Shown piece by piece: positions 49,015 through 62,608 of a stretch of 64,000 nt of DNA. Location of the stretch: NCBI GenBank assembly GCA_033439795.1, contig JAUTDP010000009.1, forward strand, positions 1,302,001-1,366,000, given 5' to 3'. The position numbers and the translations under genes are program-made. This stretch comes from Sordaria brevicollis. Lineage: Eukaryota; Ascomycota; Sordariomycetes; Sordariales; Sordariaceae. Below the pieces are notes generated by a model. That model was not told where the DNA came from. It was given only the letters and a program-made list of their open reading frames with translations, and did no database searches. Each line of letters begins with the position of its first letter. Position 1 is the stretch's first letter.

Positions 49015-50128
49015 CTCTCCAAGACAATACAGGCGAGGATTGGCACCAGTGTTGATAACAGACAAACCTCAATCGCTGTCAGTAATCCGAACGCTACATT
49101 TCATTCCAACTCCCGAGCAAACCCTTTTGCCCACACCAAGATATAGCCCAAGTGAGACTTTTCAAGCGACACCAGTCATATTATGGTTGCTGTATGGCGA
49201 CGAAACCCATTCTATCGTTCCGACTACACTCAACCCTTCATACGCCTCAGTCTAAGCCTCACCTAACGGGTGCGGCTTGAGCAAGCCTGACAACGCGAAC
49301 GACGCAAATGCGAGTGGGTGGCGGATCGTTGGATCAATACCGAGCCTGTCTGTCGGTATTTGACACATACTCTATTTTGCACCATGTTCTGCTGCCAAGT
49401 GCGGTTATATAAAACGGAACTTGAGAATTGCCAGTGGTTCAAGGGAAGGGTGACTGACATGAGAGATCTGTATCAGGATTTCATGAAGGGTCATGGTATC
49501 TGTGCAACATGAAATGTAAGCAAACCTCTCACGTTCGTCTCGAGATGTGAGTAACTTTTTTGCTCTCGGTATTTCCAATCAAGGTGTAAACGCGTGTAAG
49601 AACGAAAACCGATGTCAAATATGTTGTCTGGTTTAGAGTTTCCATGACAGTCAAGGTTCGAAAAATTGGCCAGTCGTCACTAAGCTATTTGTATCTGACT
49701 GTTAAGGAAGACTGATCTTGGTGTTTAACTGTAACATGGCTAAGGGAAGCTACATGGCAAAGGTTGAAAAGTCGTCGTTATCATTGAAAAAATAAAATAT
49801 AGGCTGCTCTGCCTCCTGAGTGACTGTGTCATCCCTCACAAGCCCATAAATTCAAGGTAGCACCAAAAGGCCCGGCGCGATTCTTCTAGAAAATCTTGCT
49901 CCGAATAAGAGAGACATGGTTACTTCGAGACACTGTCCGTCTATCTTTGGCAGCTATAGCGAGAGACAGTGAATGGATGATATTTCAAAGAAACAGAGTC
50001 AGTCACGGCATGGCCAGCGTGTCACGTCGGGATTTCTTATGTGTGACGAGTTGCGTGTCGCTCGACGTTTCTGTGTCACTAAATCTCAATCTGAGGTACA
50101 GCGGCTTCTGGGTTGTTATGAGATTTGG

Positions 50129-50135
50129 AAAAAAA

Positions 50136-50167
<32 letters not shown>

Positions 50168-50171
50168 AAAA
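50129..50171. repeat. Interrupted poly-A tract (A26-G-A16)
   Basis: A run of 26 A, one G and 16 more A. This is far longer than other A tracts in the window and could be the tail of a retroposed sequence or a simple repeat. No coding relic was recognised directly upstream. Confidence 0.85.
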
Positions 50172-51296
50172 GGGCCGTGAATTTGTTCTGGTGACAAGAG
50201 GGAATACGTAGCAAAAGCACCATGTTCAGGACCATCATAAGTGAGAGTGGCACTACTAAATGCGGTCGGTAGGTTGATGAAGGTCACGACGCTGGGGTAT
50301 CGAATTGAGGAACTTTGCTAGCCATACTAAAGGACAGGTTTGTCCAAAGTCATGTAAAGCTCAACATGGAGGGCATCTTGAGTTGTGACTTCCCATCCTT
50401 ATCTACCAGCGTTCTAGGAGACAGAGCCAAGGTACTTCCAGGGCTGCTCGGCAAGGAGTACCGAGATTTGAAGTCGTGTAGGGAGAGTTCTTTAACGACA
50501 AAACCATTCGATCGGTGGAGCTACCTCTAGGTAAGGACCCAAGACTTTGTTGTGATCTTGGCTTGGTTCTTGTAGAATCCTGCGGCAGGGTCCCGCTCTT
50601 TAAGTTTTAGTTTGGCCGATTGACTCCATCCGATATCTCTTGGAATCCTCGTATAGTCAACAAGGTCAAGGGCCAAGCTTCACCTACGTAAGATCACGGT
50701 GAAGATGCCCAAGAGAACTGGAAGGTTATCGGCCCAATAGTCGAGTTAACATACCTATCAGAGTCGGTAAGGTATGTACCTTCATCAGCGAGGTATTTTT
50801 GGCAAGAGAAACCAAAACAAAAAGGACGAAGGATTCGATTTGGAAGGGCTCCCTAATTTCCCCAGTCGCGGGTGCCTGCGGTGTCTGCTGCGGCTGGGAG
50901 ATGGGACCAAGGATTATCTTTTTATGTGATGCCGCTTCTTGAGCCACACATCGTCAGCACTAGACGAGAGATGTGGGCGGAAAATAGCCAACCAAAGAGG
51001 AGGAAAGCAACAAACAACTTAGAAGTGGGGAGGTGTGTCGTTAAAAAGCGTGAATTAAAGGAATCCAATCCTTCCTGTTCTTTTCCCCCTCTCTGACATG
51101 CCATTTGTCACCAATGGGCTTTTTGCGAGATTTCGCATTTTGTCCGATCCAAGATGCGATAACCGCTTTTTTGGTCGCAGCGGATGTTGGTTACCGCCTA
51201 GCACCCGCTCAGCGGTGTGTAAAGTGAGAGACAACGATGTGATTATTGGGAAATTATCTGCTCGATGAAGGTTGGGCCCTGATCGGCTCGCGTGCC

Positions 51297-51806
51297 CGTA
51301 ACCTCAAAAAGATACCTTTGCTAAAGTGGATACTCTGGCTTTGTATCGAAATCTTAGCTTTTCTCTAAAGAAGTGCCGCTATCCCTCTTCTTCTTTAGCT
51401 TTTTGGAAAACTAGAGCCTCAAAAAGGTTACGGGTTACGCAAAACACCTCGAAAGTGCTTTGCGTAACCTTTTTTTGATTCTATCTTCGAATGGGGCGAC
51501 GGAGCCCCTAATGTAATAGAATGGGGGCGTTTAAACCCTTTTAGAGAGGCGTTAATCCTTTCAAAGTTAGAAGGATGCAAACTAACTTCTCATTACGGCT
51601 CCGCTTTCGAGGTACGGAATCTTGGCGCGTAACCAGAGCGTGACTCTTTTGCACAAAACGTAACCACTTTGAGGACCACAGAAATTCTACTTTTTCCCGG
51701 CTTCCCTCCTCAAAAAAGGGAAGGCTCCCGCCTAGGCTACATCGGGGCTTCTTCTTGGCTGCAGTTTAACCTTTGCATAACTTTGGGTTACGCGGTCACG
51801 GTTACG
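51297..51806. repeat. Cluster of eight GGTTACG/CGTAACC heptamers
   Basis: CGTAACC occurs at 51297, 51463, 51628 and 51659. Its complement GGTTACG occurs at 51426, 51433, 51786 and 51800. The copies at 51426-51439 and 51463 form an inverted repeat flanked by A/T runs (about 51419-51478), able to fold as a stem. Several copies are joined to CCTCAAAAAG or its complement. The density is far above chance for a 7-mer. It may be a miniature inverted-repeat element or a multi-site protein-binding region. Confidence 0.6.
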
Positions 51807-54635
51807 GTCACGCTGAGCCGATCAGGCCCTTGTGAGCGGCCATGTACCCGAACTGATTGTGTCCGAAAATTGAAATTGAGCGGGAGTGAGATGAAGCAGT
51901 TCAACGTCCGGTTGATTGTTTCGGATTTGGGATGCCACGATGGACCCTGATCGAAGGACCCATATTTCCATTGGCGCCCAAGCTCCGATGCTTGAGGTTG
52001 GCAGTCTTACGAGTGGAACCCTGCACTGCAGTGCCAAGACGACCTCAACCCAGCCCAACCATTTCTCTTTCTCTTTTCACAAATCTACTTTCGTTCCTTC
52101 TCTGCGACGACACTCCGTCGGTGATTTTGATGGCTCGAATTATCAACCTCAACGAGATGGATAACGCTCTCGGCTCGAACCCCAAAGACGTCGACAAGTT
52201 TATGGAATTCCAACATATTCCTAGGTTGAAATCCAAGCGGTGATTTTCTCGTCTTGAGGACAAGGACAACCAACGCGGCTCGACGCGCTTGACACGTCCA
52301 ATCTTTTCTCTCACAACCAGGCTCTCTTTTAGCCGCGCGAATTACACCTTTTGATGGTAATGGATTACTGAGCGCCCAAGATGATGCCGGCCGTTTAGCC
52401 TGGCCTCTCGACTACCGTCATTTAACGGACATGCGGTCCCCTATAGCAAGACCACCAAACACTTTCCGCAATATACGTGCAACCAAAACGGTTCATCCCC
52501 GAGGCAACTCTCTGACCACTATTCAGATGACGCCATACATCTTGGTACATTAACACTGAAGAGCCTGGCGGATCATCCACCTCTTTTCTCCGACCGAGAC
52601 CTTCGGCAAGTTCAAAGCTGTCGTCTCTTCAGCCTCAGTACTCCAGGCTGAACAGAACACGGCGCTTATCTGAATGCTCAGAAGGCTGCCTCTACCAAGT
52701 TGTCCTCCCTCGGCAACGATTGGCGGCTTGACCGGCATGGCGTTAGGTGGCTTCACTGTGCCCGCATCGCACATTGATCGCAACTGGTCGCATTCTAGGG
52801 CACTTCCCCTTTAAGACATGTCCGGCTATCTGATGGTACTGTCACGTCTGTTTAATTAAGCTCTCCCCCTTGTTGGTACGTTGCAGGCAGAGGCACCGGC
52901 TCAATATCGAGGAATTGGGTGCATGGACGAGAGACATAACGAGACTTTTCACTCCACGATACACTCACAAAAGAAGATAAAACCTGCGAGCACCCTATCA
53001 CGGCATTGCCCACAGGCACGGCTGCATCGCTTATCTCTCCCGCTTCCATACGAAGCTGGTGGCTGATGAAGATTCGCTGACATGAGATGCTTCATGCTCG
53101 ACGGGGCTGGGGACACTTGGATTTAGAACTCCAAGTAGATCTTCTCCGGCTTTCTGGCAGTGCCCCCTTCTCGCCAATTTCTCAAACTTCCATGACGATC
53201 CCGCTTCCCGGGTCCCGGTAGCAGTGTTGCAGTCCCGAGCGGCCTGTCCGTCCGCGCTCACTGCTAGGCAAAAGCCAAGTGGGTGGATTTGCGTGTCCGA
53301 AGCGCTGCATGTCGGATGGACTCTACTATCCGCGAGTGGCTCGTACGAACCATCATGTACAACTCACACGTGTGGTTGAATGTTACAACCCTCCGTGGAC
53401 CATCGGATACCATATCTCGATGGTACACAACATGACAGTCAAGGATGGGTACGATACCAGTACCGCCACGGAGCCTGCATGCCGTCTATTCGAGGTCATG
53501 GCGAACTCGCTGACATTGAGTCTTCTTCTTCAACGAGACTTCCGTCAATGCTCAGATGGTCTACAATCGGGACTATGAAATCCAACTACCAAATCCGAGT
53601 TCCAAAGAATATGGAAAATCACTGCCCCTTTCCTCGACAAGCGATACCAGTTCGTCCGAATCCTTCGGCTGCTGGGCCAAGCGCTCGCGAGCAGGGCCCC
53701 TGGTTATGGTGCCAAGGCTTGTGGGTCTCTCTCTCTCCATTCTTTTTTCTCTGGAGCCGCCGCTGTTGCCATGGGCGTCAACCTAACACAGCCCTACGAC
53801 CCCCGACTTGGTGTCTTTTGTGACTGGCCCGTTGCTATGAGCACAAACGCAGTCCTCACCACCTTTGACATCTTTGCCCTACGAGGAGGCTAGGTTCCCC
53901 AGTACCAGTGAGATTTCACCAGCCACGTTTCGGCTCATTGGCGAGCATGATATTGACATCTCGGACCAGCAAAAGCTTCTCTTCCTTCGTCTTCCTGAGT
54001 TCAGCCAAAGAGCATCGAGCCTTGGTCCTCACCGTATCCACTTATCAGTCCAAAGGCTGTGCCCAACCTGGTGGGTCGTCAGATGGCTTGTTCCCGCTCC
54101 GTGCTGACGGGACTCCTCGTTCTTCTCGTTTCTAAACCCGAATAGGCCAACGGGGAAAAAGATATCTCAGGCATGGCTCTTCCCAAGCTTCCTGCTTCGC
54201 CTGTAGTTCTGGTGGGCGGAGCACCCATTGGGTTTAGTCCAGCTCTATTTTCTGACTACAGGCTCCAAGATCCGCACCCTGTCTTAGTCGATGCTCGACA
54301 TCCATGCTCTCGAGATCTCTTGGTGGCTCTGTTACCCCCCATGCTGTTGTTGTGTGGCCCATAGCTCGATCTTATCGTGGACTTGCAGCTCGAATAAATA
54401 CATTCGGCAGCCCAACCTGTGCTTCCTTCCTCCTCTTTCCGGCCCCCAGCTTCCTTTTTACACTGTTGGTCACTCGTTGACTATCTGATACCCGCTTGAG
54501 ATCTGCTTAGAACAGAGTTAAGCTTCCATTGTCTATGTGACCTTCTCGCAACCCTTTTCTCTTTACCTCTCTTGTCTTCTCTATCTGAAAGGCTCCTCAC
54601 TTTTCCGCCCTCGTGGGCGCGATACTCTACACATC

Positions 54636-57600
54636 ATGGCGACGGTTCTTCTCACCCTCGTCCTAGCGACGTTGGTACAAGGTCTTCGATACGATCCAGC
54701 CTACATCGACTACAATCTTAACCAGAATAAGGATGCTGTGAACCCATTGGACTACTCAGCGCCAAAACTCGCCAAATATACACCATCACCCAAAGACTGG
54801 CGATTCCCGTTCTACACGCTATTTCTCGACAGATTCGCCAACGGCGACCCTACTAATGACAATATCAACGGCACCGTTTATGAGCATGATCCTACCAGTA
54901 ACCAGTTGCGCCACGGTGGTGATGTGCAGGGCATCATTGACAGCTTGGACTACATCCAGGGCATCGGGATGAGAGTAAGTGGCAGGATACAAAACGGTGA
55001 ATGAGGATTTCTGGCTGATATTGAAATAGGGAATCTACATTGCTGGTTCACCTTTCATCAACCTTCCATGGGGTGTCGACTCATACTCGGTAAGTGGCCA
55101 GGACTGAACAGTATACCGAATTAGTGGTTTTCGCTGACAGTGTCATAGCCCATCGATTTGACTCTTTTGGATATGCATTATGGCACGATTAAGGACTGGC
55201 AGCGAATGGTGGAAGAGATCCACAAACGTGACATGTATATCATGATCGACCACACATTTTCAACGTAAGCCAAAACAGCCATAATTCCAAGTTTCCTAAC
55301 GTATGGCTTACAATGACTCTAGTATGAGCGATCTTCTGGCATTCAAAGGTTTTGAGAACGAAACCGCCGAGTTCAGAATCCAGGAACACAAGGTGCACTA
55401 CAAGAGTAACCGAGAGTATCTTGATTTTGCACCATCAAACGAATATAAGGACGAATGCGAGTATCCCAGGTTCTGGGATGAGACAGGAATGCCCGTAGGA
55501 AAGGATGTTACCGACCAGCTGAAAGGTTGCTACGACAGTGACTTCGACCAGTACGGCGACATGGAAGCCTTTGGTGTCCATCCGGATTGGCAACGTTCCC
55601 TGGCCAAGTTTGCTAGTGTCCAAGACCGACTGAGGGAGTGGAAGCCATCCGTTCGCAAGCGCCTCGAGCTATTCTCCTGTCTTTCAATCAGGGTCCTTGA
55701 CGTTGATGGGTTCCGCTACGATAAGGCTACGCAAGTCACGGTTGATGCTATGGCCGAGCACAACGAAGCCGTTCGCAAGTGTGCCAAGGAACACGGCAAA
55801 GACAACTTCTTTCTGCCCGGCGAAATCACAGGTGGCGACGGCTATGGCGCAATCTATATCGGCAGAGGGCGTCAAATGGATCAGAGGCCGAGTTTTCCCC
55901 AGGTCATGAATCTGACAACCAAGGAGCTGAGCAAGAACAACAGCCTGGTCATCCGTTCCGAGGGCAAAAACGGTCTCGACGCCGGTGCATTCCATTACTC
56001 GACATACCGCTTTCTTACTAGGTTCGTCGGTATGAGCGGAAACTTGGAGGCTGGCTACGACCTGCCGCTCAACTGGGTTCAGATGTGGAACCAGATGATT
56101 ATCACCAACGACTTCGTCAACCCCAATACTGGCGTGTTCGACCCCCGGCACATGTACGGCACCATGAATCAGGATGTGTTCCGGTGGTCTGGTATTAAGC
56201 AGGGCACACAAAGAATGCTCCTGGGTCTGTTCATTATGACACTGCATATGCCTGGTATTCCGTTGGTCTTCTATGGCGAAGAGCAAGAATTCTACGTTCT
56301 TGACAGCACGGCTGACAACTACATCTTCGGCCGACAAGCCTTCTCGCCTACCCCCGGCTGGATGCTTCATGGTTGCCACGCCGGCAACAGTACCCAGTAT
56401 ATTGGCTGGCCCCTTGAAACTTCCAGAACCGGCTGCAACGACCCCAAGGTCGCCCTGGACCACCGTGACCCGTCGGCCCCGGTCCGTAACATCATGAAGT
56501 CAATGTACCACATGCGCGAGAAGTTTGGCACTTTCGTCGATGGTTGGCTCTTGCAGACCCTCAGTTCCAAAATCAGGACCGTGACACTCGAAGGAAGCAC
56601 CACACCCACCGATTTTGGAATTTGGTCCGTTGCACGCGCGTACATGCCCGGTGTCCAGAAGGAGCTGTACCCAGCTGAGCCTGTTTGGCTTGTCTATCAC
56701 AACGAAGACAAGGAAATCGAGTACTCATTCGATTGCTCGAAGAAGGACAAGGACTTTGTCTCTCCTTTTGATGCCGGAGCGACGGTCAAGAACTTGTTCT
56801 ATCCCTACGACGAGATCAAACTGCAAAACTCATCTCAAAGCCTAGGATTCGCCAACTCCCATGAGTTCAGCGGCTGCGTCAGCAATATTACCATGGCACC
56901 CTTCGAATTCCGCGCATATGTCCTCAAGGACGACTGGAAGTCGGCACCGCCCATGGTCACCAAGTTCACCCCTGGCCATGACCATTCTGTCGAGTCTCGT
57001 GAAGATGGTAAGCTCGATATCGAACTGGAGTTCTCGGAGGAAATGGACTGCGAGGAGGTTCTTAAGTCTATCTCGCTCACCTCGAAAACGGAAGATAAGT
57101 CTAGCATCAAGATCGACACACACAAGTGCGAGAAGATCAAGGAAAGCTTCGTCGTCGACTATGTCGGCGCTTTCCCCTCAGCTTGGAGGTTCAAGGCGAC
57201 CCTATCAAACGTCAAGGACGGTATTCACAGAATCACTGTCAAAGATCCCAAGTCCAGCCGCAAGGATGAAAAGGTCGGCACTGGCACTACCGACCACTTC
57301 CTCCTCCGCGTTGGTGCGCCCAATAACCCGATCATTAACCCGATGAGCGGTAACTACTCTAAGACACTAGTGACAAAGGAGGGCAGTGATCTCTTCGTTA
57401 ACCATGCCGCGGCCGGTGCCGACAAGTGGCGCTACTCGACCAACTGGGGCTCATCCTGGAGCAACTGGCTCGAGTACAAGGGAGGCAAGGAGAAGATCGA
57501 CAAGCAGGTCTGGACTGGCACCAAGAGACAGGAATGGGATGGTGACCATGTCATGGTTCAGTACTGGTCCAAGCTGCTGGGTAGCGCTTCCTTCGTGCAG

Positions 57601-60600
57601 TCTGGAGACAGCAAGGACACTACCAAGGTGCGCCGCTTCCCACACCTGTTTGCCCATGGTCTCTTCAACAAGTTTGGCTTCGATGCTGGAGTCAAGAACG
57701 AGCTGAAGCTGGTTGGTGACGGGCTATGGGAAGGCCACATGATGGACGAGTGGCCCACCCACTTCCAGATCAACGTTTGGGGTATGAACCCTGACGAGAA
57801 GCCTGACGCTGGCTGGGTGTTTGGTGATGTGGACGGAGATGGCGTTCTGGATCGCATGCCACCTTCGTCGTTGGCGTTGAACGTGATTAATGCTACGGAA
57901 CCGCCACCGATCCCTGCGCTGTCTTGGAAGCTTGTCTTCAACGATGCCCTGCTCACTTTCCGCAAGGAGCCCCAGGGAAATATGTGGATCCAGATCATCA
58001 TGTTTATCCTGCTGGCCTCGCTGCCCATTGTTGGCGGTCTCACTGCCGTGTGGACTTTCATGGGTTCTTTCTACAAGGTCAAGATCAACAAGGTCGGCTT
58101 CAAGCGCCGCGGCCGCTCACCTCTGGGTGACATTGGCAAGCGTATCAGCAGTACCGTCTCTTTTGAGAACTTCCGCCACAAGGACGTGGGTGACACGGAG
58201 CTTGCTGTCGTCCCAGGCAAGCGCAGAAAGGTCATCATCGCTACCATGGAATACAATATCGACGACTGGAACATTAAGATCAAAATTGGCGGTCTCGGCG
58301 TTATGGCCCAGCTCATGGGTAAGGCACTAGAGCACCAGGATCTGATCTGGGTCGTGCCCTGCGTCGGTGGCATCGACTACCCGATCGACCAGCGCGCTGA
58401 GCCGATGTACGTGCCCATCATGGGCAAGGAGTACGAGATTGAAGTGCAGTATCATCAGGTTCAGAATATCACGTACGTGCTGCTCGACGCGCCCATCTTC
58501 CGCACCCAATCCAAGGCCGACCCCTACCCGCCGCGCATGGATGACATGGACTCGGCCATCTATTACGCGGCATGGAACTACTGCATTGCCGAGGCCATTC
58601 GTCGGTTCAACCCGGACATGTACCACATTAACGACTATCACGGTGCGGCGGCGCCGCTGTACCTGCTTCCCGAACGTACCATCCCCTGCGCTCTCTCGCT
58701 TCACAATGCTGAGTTCCAAGGCATGTGGCCTATGCGCACGCCAGAGGAGTCCAAGGAGGTGTGTGAGGTCTTCAATTTGGACCCGGAAGTCGTGAAGGAA
58801 TATGTCCAGTTCGGCTCGGTCTTCAACCTCCTCCACGCCGGAGCAAGCTATTTGCGTGTCCATCAAAAGGGCTTTGGCGCCGTGGGCGTCTCGAAGAAGT
58901 ATGGCGACCGCTCGTACGCCCGTTATCCTATCTTCTGGGGTCTGTCTAAGATCGGCCAGTTGCCTAACCCAGACCCGAGCGACACGGCCGAGTGGAGCAG
59001 AGACGAACAGGTCCAAGAGAAGGACGTCGTTGTCGACTTCGAAGCCGAGGCCAAGCGTGGTGATCTGAGGAGACAGGCTCAGGAATGGGCTGGTTTGGAA
59101 GTCAATCCGGATGCCGAACTATTCGTCTTTGTTGGCCGATGGTCGCTCCAGAAGGGCGTCGATCTCATCGCCGATATCTTCCCGTCTATCCTCGAGAAGT
59201 ATCCGACCACCCAGCTTATTTGCGTCGGCCCAGTTATCGATTTGTATGGCAAGTTTGCGGCGCTCAAGCTAGCCAAGCTCATGGAGAAATATCCCAAGCG
59301 CGTTTACAGCAAGCCGGAGTTTACCGCCCTGCCTCCTTGCATTTTCAGCGGCGCCGAATTTGCTTTGATTCCCTCTCGCGACGAACCATTTGGCCTGGTT
59401 GCTGTTGAGTTCGGTCGCAAGGGCGCGCTCGGCGTTGGTGCCCGCGTTGGTGGCCTGGGCCAGATGCCTGGTTTCTGGTATACTATCGAATCGACAGCCC
59501 CTCAGCATCTTATTCACCAATTCCGTGGAGCGATTGTCAGCGCTTTGGAAAGCAAGAAAAAGAACCGCCAGATGATGAGAGCCTGGAGCGCTAAGCAACG
59601 TTTCCCTGTCGCTCAATGGGTTGAGGACCTGGATACGCTCCAGACGGAGGCCATTCGCATTCATCACAAGGAAGCCAAGAAGCGCAAGAGAGTCTCGAGT
59701 GGCTCTTTGCTTACTGTTCCTTCTAACATTGATCTCGGCGGCAATACTCAGCGTGATTACTTTGAGGATGCGGTCGAGACTCCTGCGGGTGCGAGATCTC
59801 GAGCGGCATCTACTTCGTCGACTCCAGGACCTCAGGACAATACCGCACAGCACAGACGGTCACCCTCTAACCCCTTCGATGATGATATTCCTAGCATTGC
59901 ATCGCCGCCCCCCGGGCATCCTGGAACTCCGCCTACCGTAAATGTCGACCGTATCCGCGATCATTCCGACCACGGTAGAGAAGACGGTGCTGATGAACCC
60001 CTCATACCACCTCTCATGCCACCGAACCCCCTCTTCCTTAACGCCTCTGCCAGTTCCTCGGTCACGGATGTTCCCTCTATCGCGGGTAATGCCTTCGGCA
60101 CAGCGGGTGACCGCAGCAGTGTCGACACCTTTGCCATGCGCATGATGTCACCCGACGGCTCCGAGACGCGTCCCCAAGCCTTTGGTCTTTTGAACCCACA
60201 AGCTCGCCCCGGTGCTTCAGGTCTCTATCAAGCCCGCAACCGCAACAGCTCGCGCCTCTCTGTCATTGATGTCGTTGGCGGCAGGCAGGACTTCCGCCTG
60301 CAAAAGGTCGATCCCTTCTTCACTGACGCCACTGGCCAGTATTACCGCGAGTTCGAGCGCAAGCTCAATGGGCTGACGGCCAAGAACTCGGAAACCGAGC
60401 TTTGTATCGAGGACTACCTCAAGGAAAGCGAGAAGGAGTGGTTCAAGGAGTTCAGAAACGCCAAGCTGGGCCGCAGCCGCAGCCCAAGCCGCTCGCGGAG
60501 CCCCATGCCCGGCTTGAAGATCAAGAAGCAGAGACACGCCAGCATCGTCAGCGTCCAGAGCATTTCGCCTTCCGAGGACGACGACCGCAGCGAGAACGGA

Positions 60601-62077
60601 GAACGCAATGGCAGCAACAATAACAACGAGGGTGTCGGTCACCATCGCGACGACCAATTCCTCCTCGGCGAAGGGTACAAGCCGCCTACGGGCTTGAAGA
60701 AGCTGTTGTCCATCCGCCTTGGCGACTGGCCTATCTACTCGTTTATCATTGCCCTCGGTCAGGTTCTGGCTGCCAACTCATACCAGATCGTTCTTCTCGC
60801 TGGTGAATCCGGCCAAACGCCTAAGCAGCTGTATATCGTCGCGGGCACCTACGCTCTCGGCTCCGTTCTCTGGTGGTTCATGTTCCGCCGCCTCCCGGCC
60901 CTGTACTCGCTCTCCCTGCCATGGCTCTTCTATGGCCTAGCGTTCATGCTTCTGGGCGTGACTCCGTTCATGCCGGAGAACGTCCGTTTCCCAGTCCAGA
61001 ACACTGCGTCGGCGTTGTACGCCGCTGGTGCATCAAGTGGATCGCTGTTCTTTGCCATGAACTTTGGCGATGAAGGTAAGCAATTCTTGTTCTTTCTGCC
61101 CCCTCCGTAAGTCAAACTCACATACTAACATGCACTTCACTTCAGGCGGCGTCCCCATCATGACCTGGATCTTCCGCGCCGCCATCATCCAAGGCATCCA
61201 GCAAGTCTACATCCTCGCCCTCTGGTACTGGGGCAGCCTTCTCACCGCGCAGACGCCCACCGGCTCCCCGCACGGCGTCTGGATCGCCAACAAGGTTCCC
61301 GTCGTGCTGGTCATCACCGTGCCCATCGCCTTCATCCTCTGGTCCCTCGGCGTCATCTCGTTCATCGGTCTACCCGACTACTACCGCCAACTGCCCGACA
61401 AGATCCCGTCCTTCTACAAGTCCCTCCTGCGCCGCCACATCGTGCCCTGGTTCCTGTTTATGGTCGTCATCCAGAACTACTTCCTGTCGGCCCCCTACGG
61501 CCGCACCTGGGAGTTCTTGTTCTACTCCCGCGCCGTCCCCGGGTGGGCCATCCTGTTACTCTCCATTGGCTTCTTCGTCGGCCTCTGGTGTTTCTTACTC
61601 TGGCTCTTCGCCTACTTCACCAAGACCCACCCCTGGATCGTCCCGCTCTTCGCCATTGGCCTGGGCGCTCCCCGCTGGGCGCAGATGCTGTGGGCCACCA
61701 GCGGCATCGGTCTCTACCTACCCTGGTGCGGCACTGCCGCGCTATCGGCAATTATCTCCCGCTGCTTGTGGCTTTGGCTGGGTCTTCTTGATACCGTGCA
61801 AGGAGTAGGGTTGGGAATGGTCCTGTTGTTGACGCTCACGAGGCAGCATGTGGCTGCCACGCTCATGGGTGCGCAATTTCTGGGAGCGGTGTTTACCATG
61901 CTGGCGAGGGCGACGGCGCCTGATAAGAATGGTCCCGGGGATGTGTTCCCGGATTTCAGCGCCGGTGCGATGCCGGGACTGGGCAAGGCGTGGTTTTGGG
62001 TGGTGCTGGCGTTGCAGCTGATTCTGCCGATTGGGTTCTTTAAGTTCTTTAGGAAGGAGCAGGTTGCTAAGCCGTGA
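54636..62077 (+). CDS. ags1: Alpha-1,3-glucan synthase
   Basis: Plasma-membrane synthase of cell-wall alpha-1,3-glucan. Exons: 54636-54974, 55030-55089, 55149-55264, 55323-61075 and 61146-62077, giving 2399 residues, normal for fungal Ags. A signal peptide (MATVLLTLVLATLVQG) leads into an extracellular GH13 amylase-like domain with DVDGFRYDKAT (nucleophile Asp) and LPGEITGGD (acid/base Glu). A first membrane segment lies near residue 1058 (IIMFILLASLPIVGG). The cytosolic GT5 glycogen-synthase-like domain (about 1140-1620) has IKIGGLGVMAQ and SRDEPFGLVAVEFGRKG. A Ser/Pro-rich linker follows, then a multi-pass C-terminal domain (from about 1980) ending FRKEQVAKP. An in-frame ATG at 54537 would add 33 residues before the signal peptide, so 54636 is preferred. 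Confidence 0.96.
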
Positions 62078-62519
62078 GCGACGTAAAAGGATGAATTGGG
62101 GAAAGGAGGAAACAGAAGGTGACGGGAACTTTCAATGACTTGATACCTAGATGGATAAATGGAAGGACAAAAATGGGTTGTGCCTTGGTTGGGCTGGATA
62201 CATGACATTGTTTTGGTTTTAGGAGACGGAAGTTTCACCATGGTTTATTGTTTGTTTTATTGGTTAAAGCATATACCCCCAGTCACTTCAGGATCTGGCT
62301 AGGAGGATTTGTTGTTTTTGATTTTCAATTACTTTATAAATATTAAAGTTATACTTCAAGTTGGAAAATGCTCCAGATTTGCTCTCCTCTCCGTATTTGT
62401 GTGTCTTGTTTTCGTTGTGATCTCGTTCTTTCCCGGGGATGGATTGTTGCAGGTTGGAGGACGAGCAATGCTCGTGTTCCGCTTATGAGTGCTACAGCAA
62501 CCCCAAAATATCATGTTAA
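62078..62519. other. Intergenic region, ags1/tRNA-Phe
   Basis: Expected to hold the ags1 3' UTR. A very AT-rich stretch (about 62325-62355, TTTATAAATATTAAAG) could act in 3' end formation or as the upstream region of the tRNA gene. Nothing else was recognised. Confidence 0.5.
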
Positions 62520-62608
62520 GCGGGTTTAGCTCAGTTGGGAGAGCGTCAGACTGAAGTCCACTTCACTCATAAATCTGAAGGTCGTGTGTTCGATCCACAC
62601 AAACCGCA
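62520..62608 (+). tRNA. tRNA-Phe (GAA) with a 16-base intron
   Basis: Cloverleaf read by hand: acceptor GCGGGTT with AAACCGC, D arm GCTCAGTTGGGAGAGC, anticodon stem TCAGA with TCTGA, T arm GTGTG-TTCGATC-CACAC, discriminator A. The anticodon GAA is at 62553-62555. The intron 62557-62572 lies at the canonical position 37/38, leaving a 73-base mature tRNA before CCA addition. A box (TAGCTCAGTTGG) and B box (GTTCGATCC) are intact. One acceptor pair (G5 with A68) is mismatched. Confidence 0.95.

Larger units (their letters stand above)
48706..54635. other. Long non-coding region upstream of alpha-1,3-glucan synthase
   Basis: 5.9 kb with no recognised gene. It holds a (TCAC)n microsatellite, a long A tract, and a cluster of inverted GGTTACG/CGTAACC motifs at 51297-51806 (listed separately). 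Open frames at 52045-52314, 53279-53823 and 53865-54107 have no recognisable content. The 3' part probably contains a long promoter and 5' leader of the glucan synthase gene. Confidence 0.4.
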
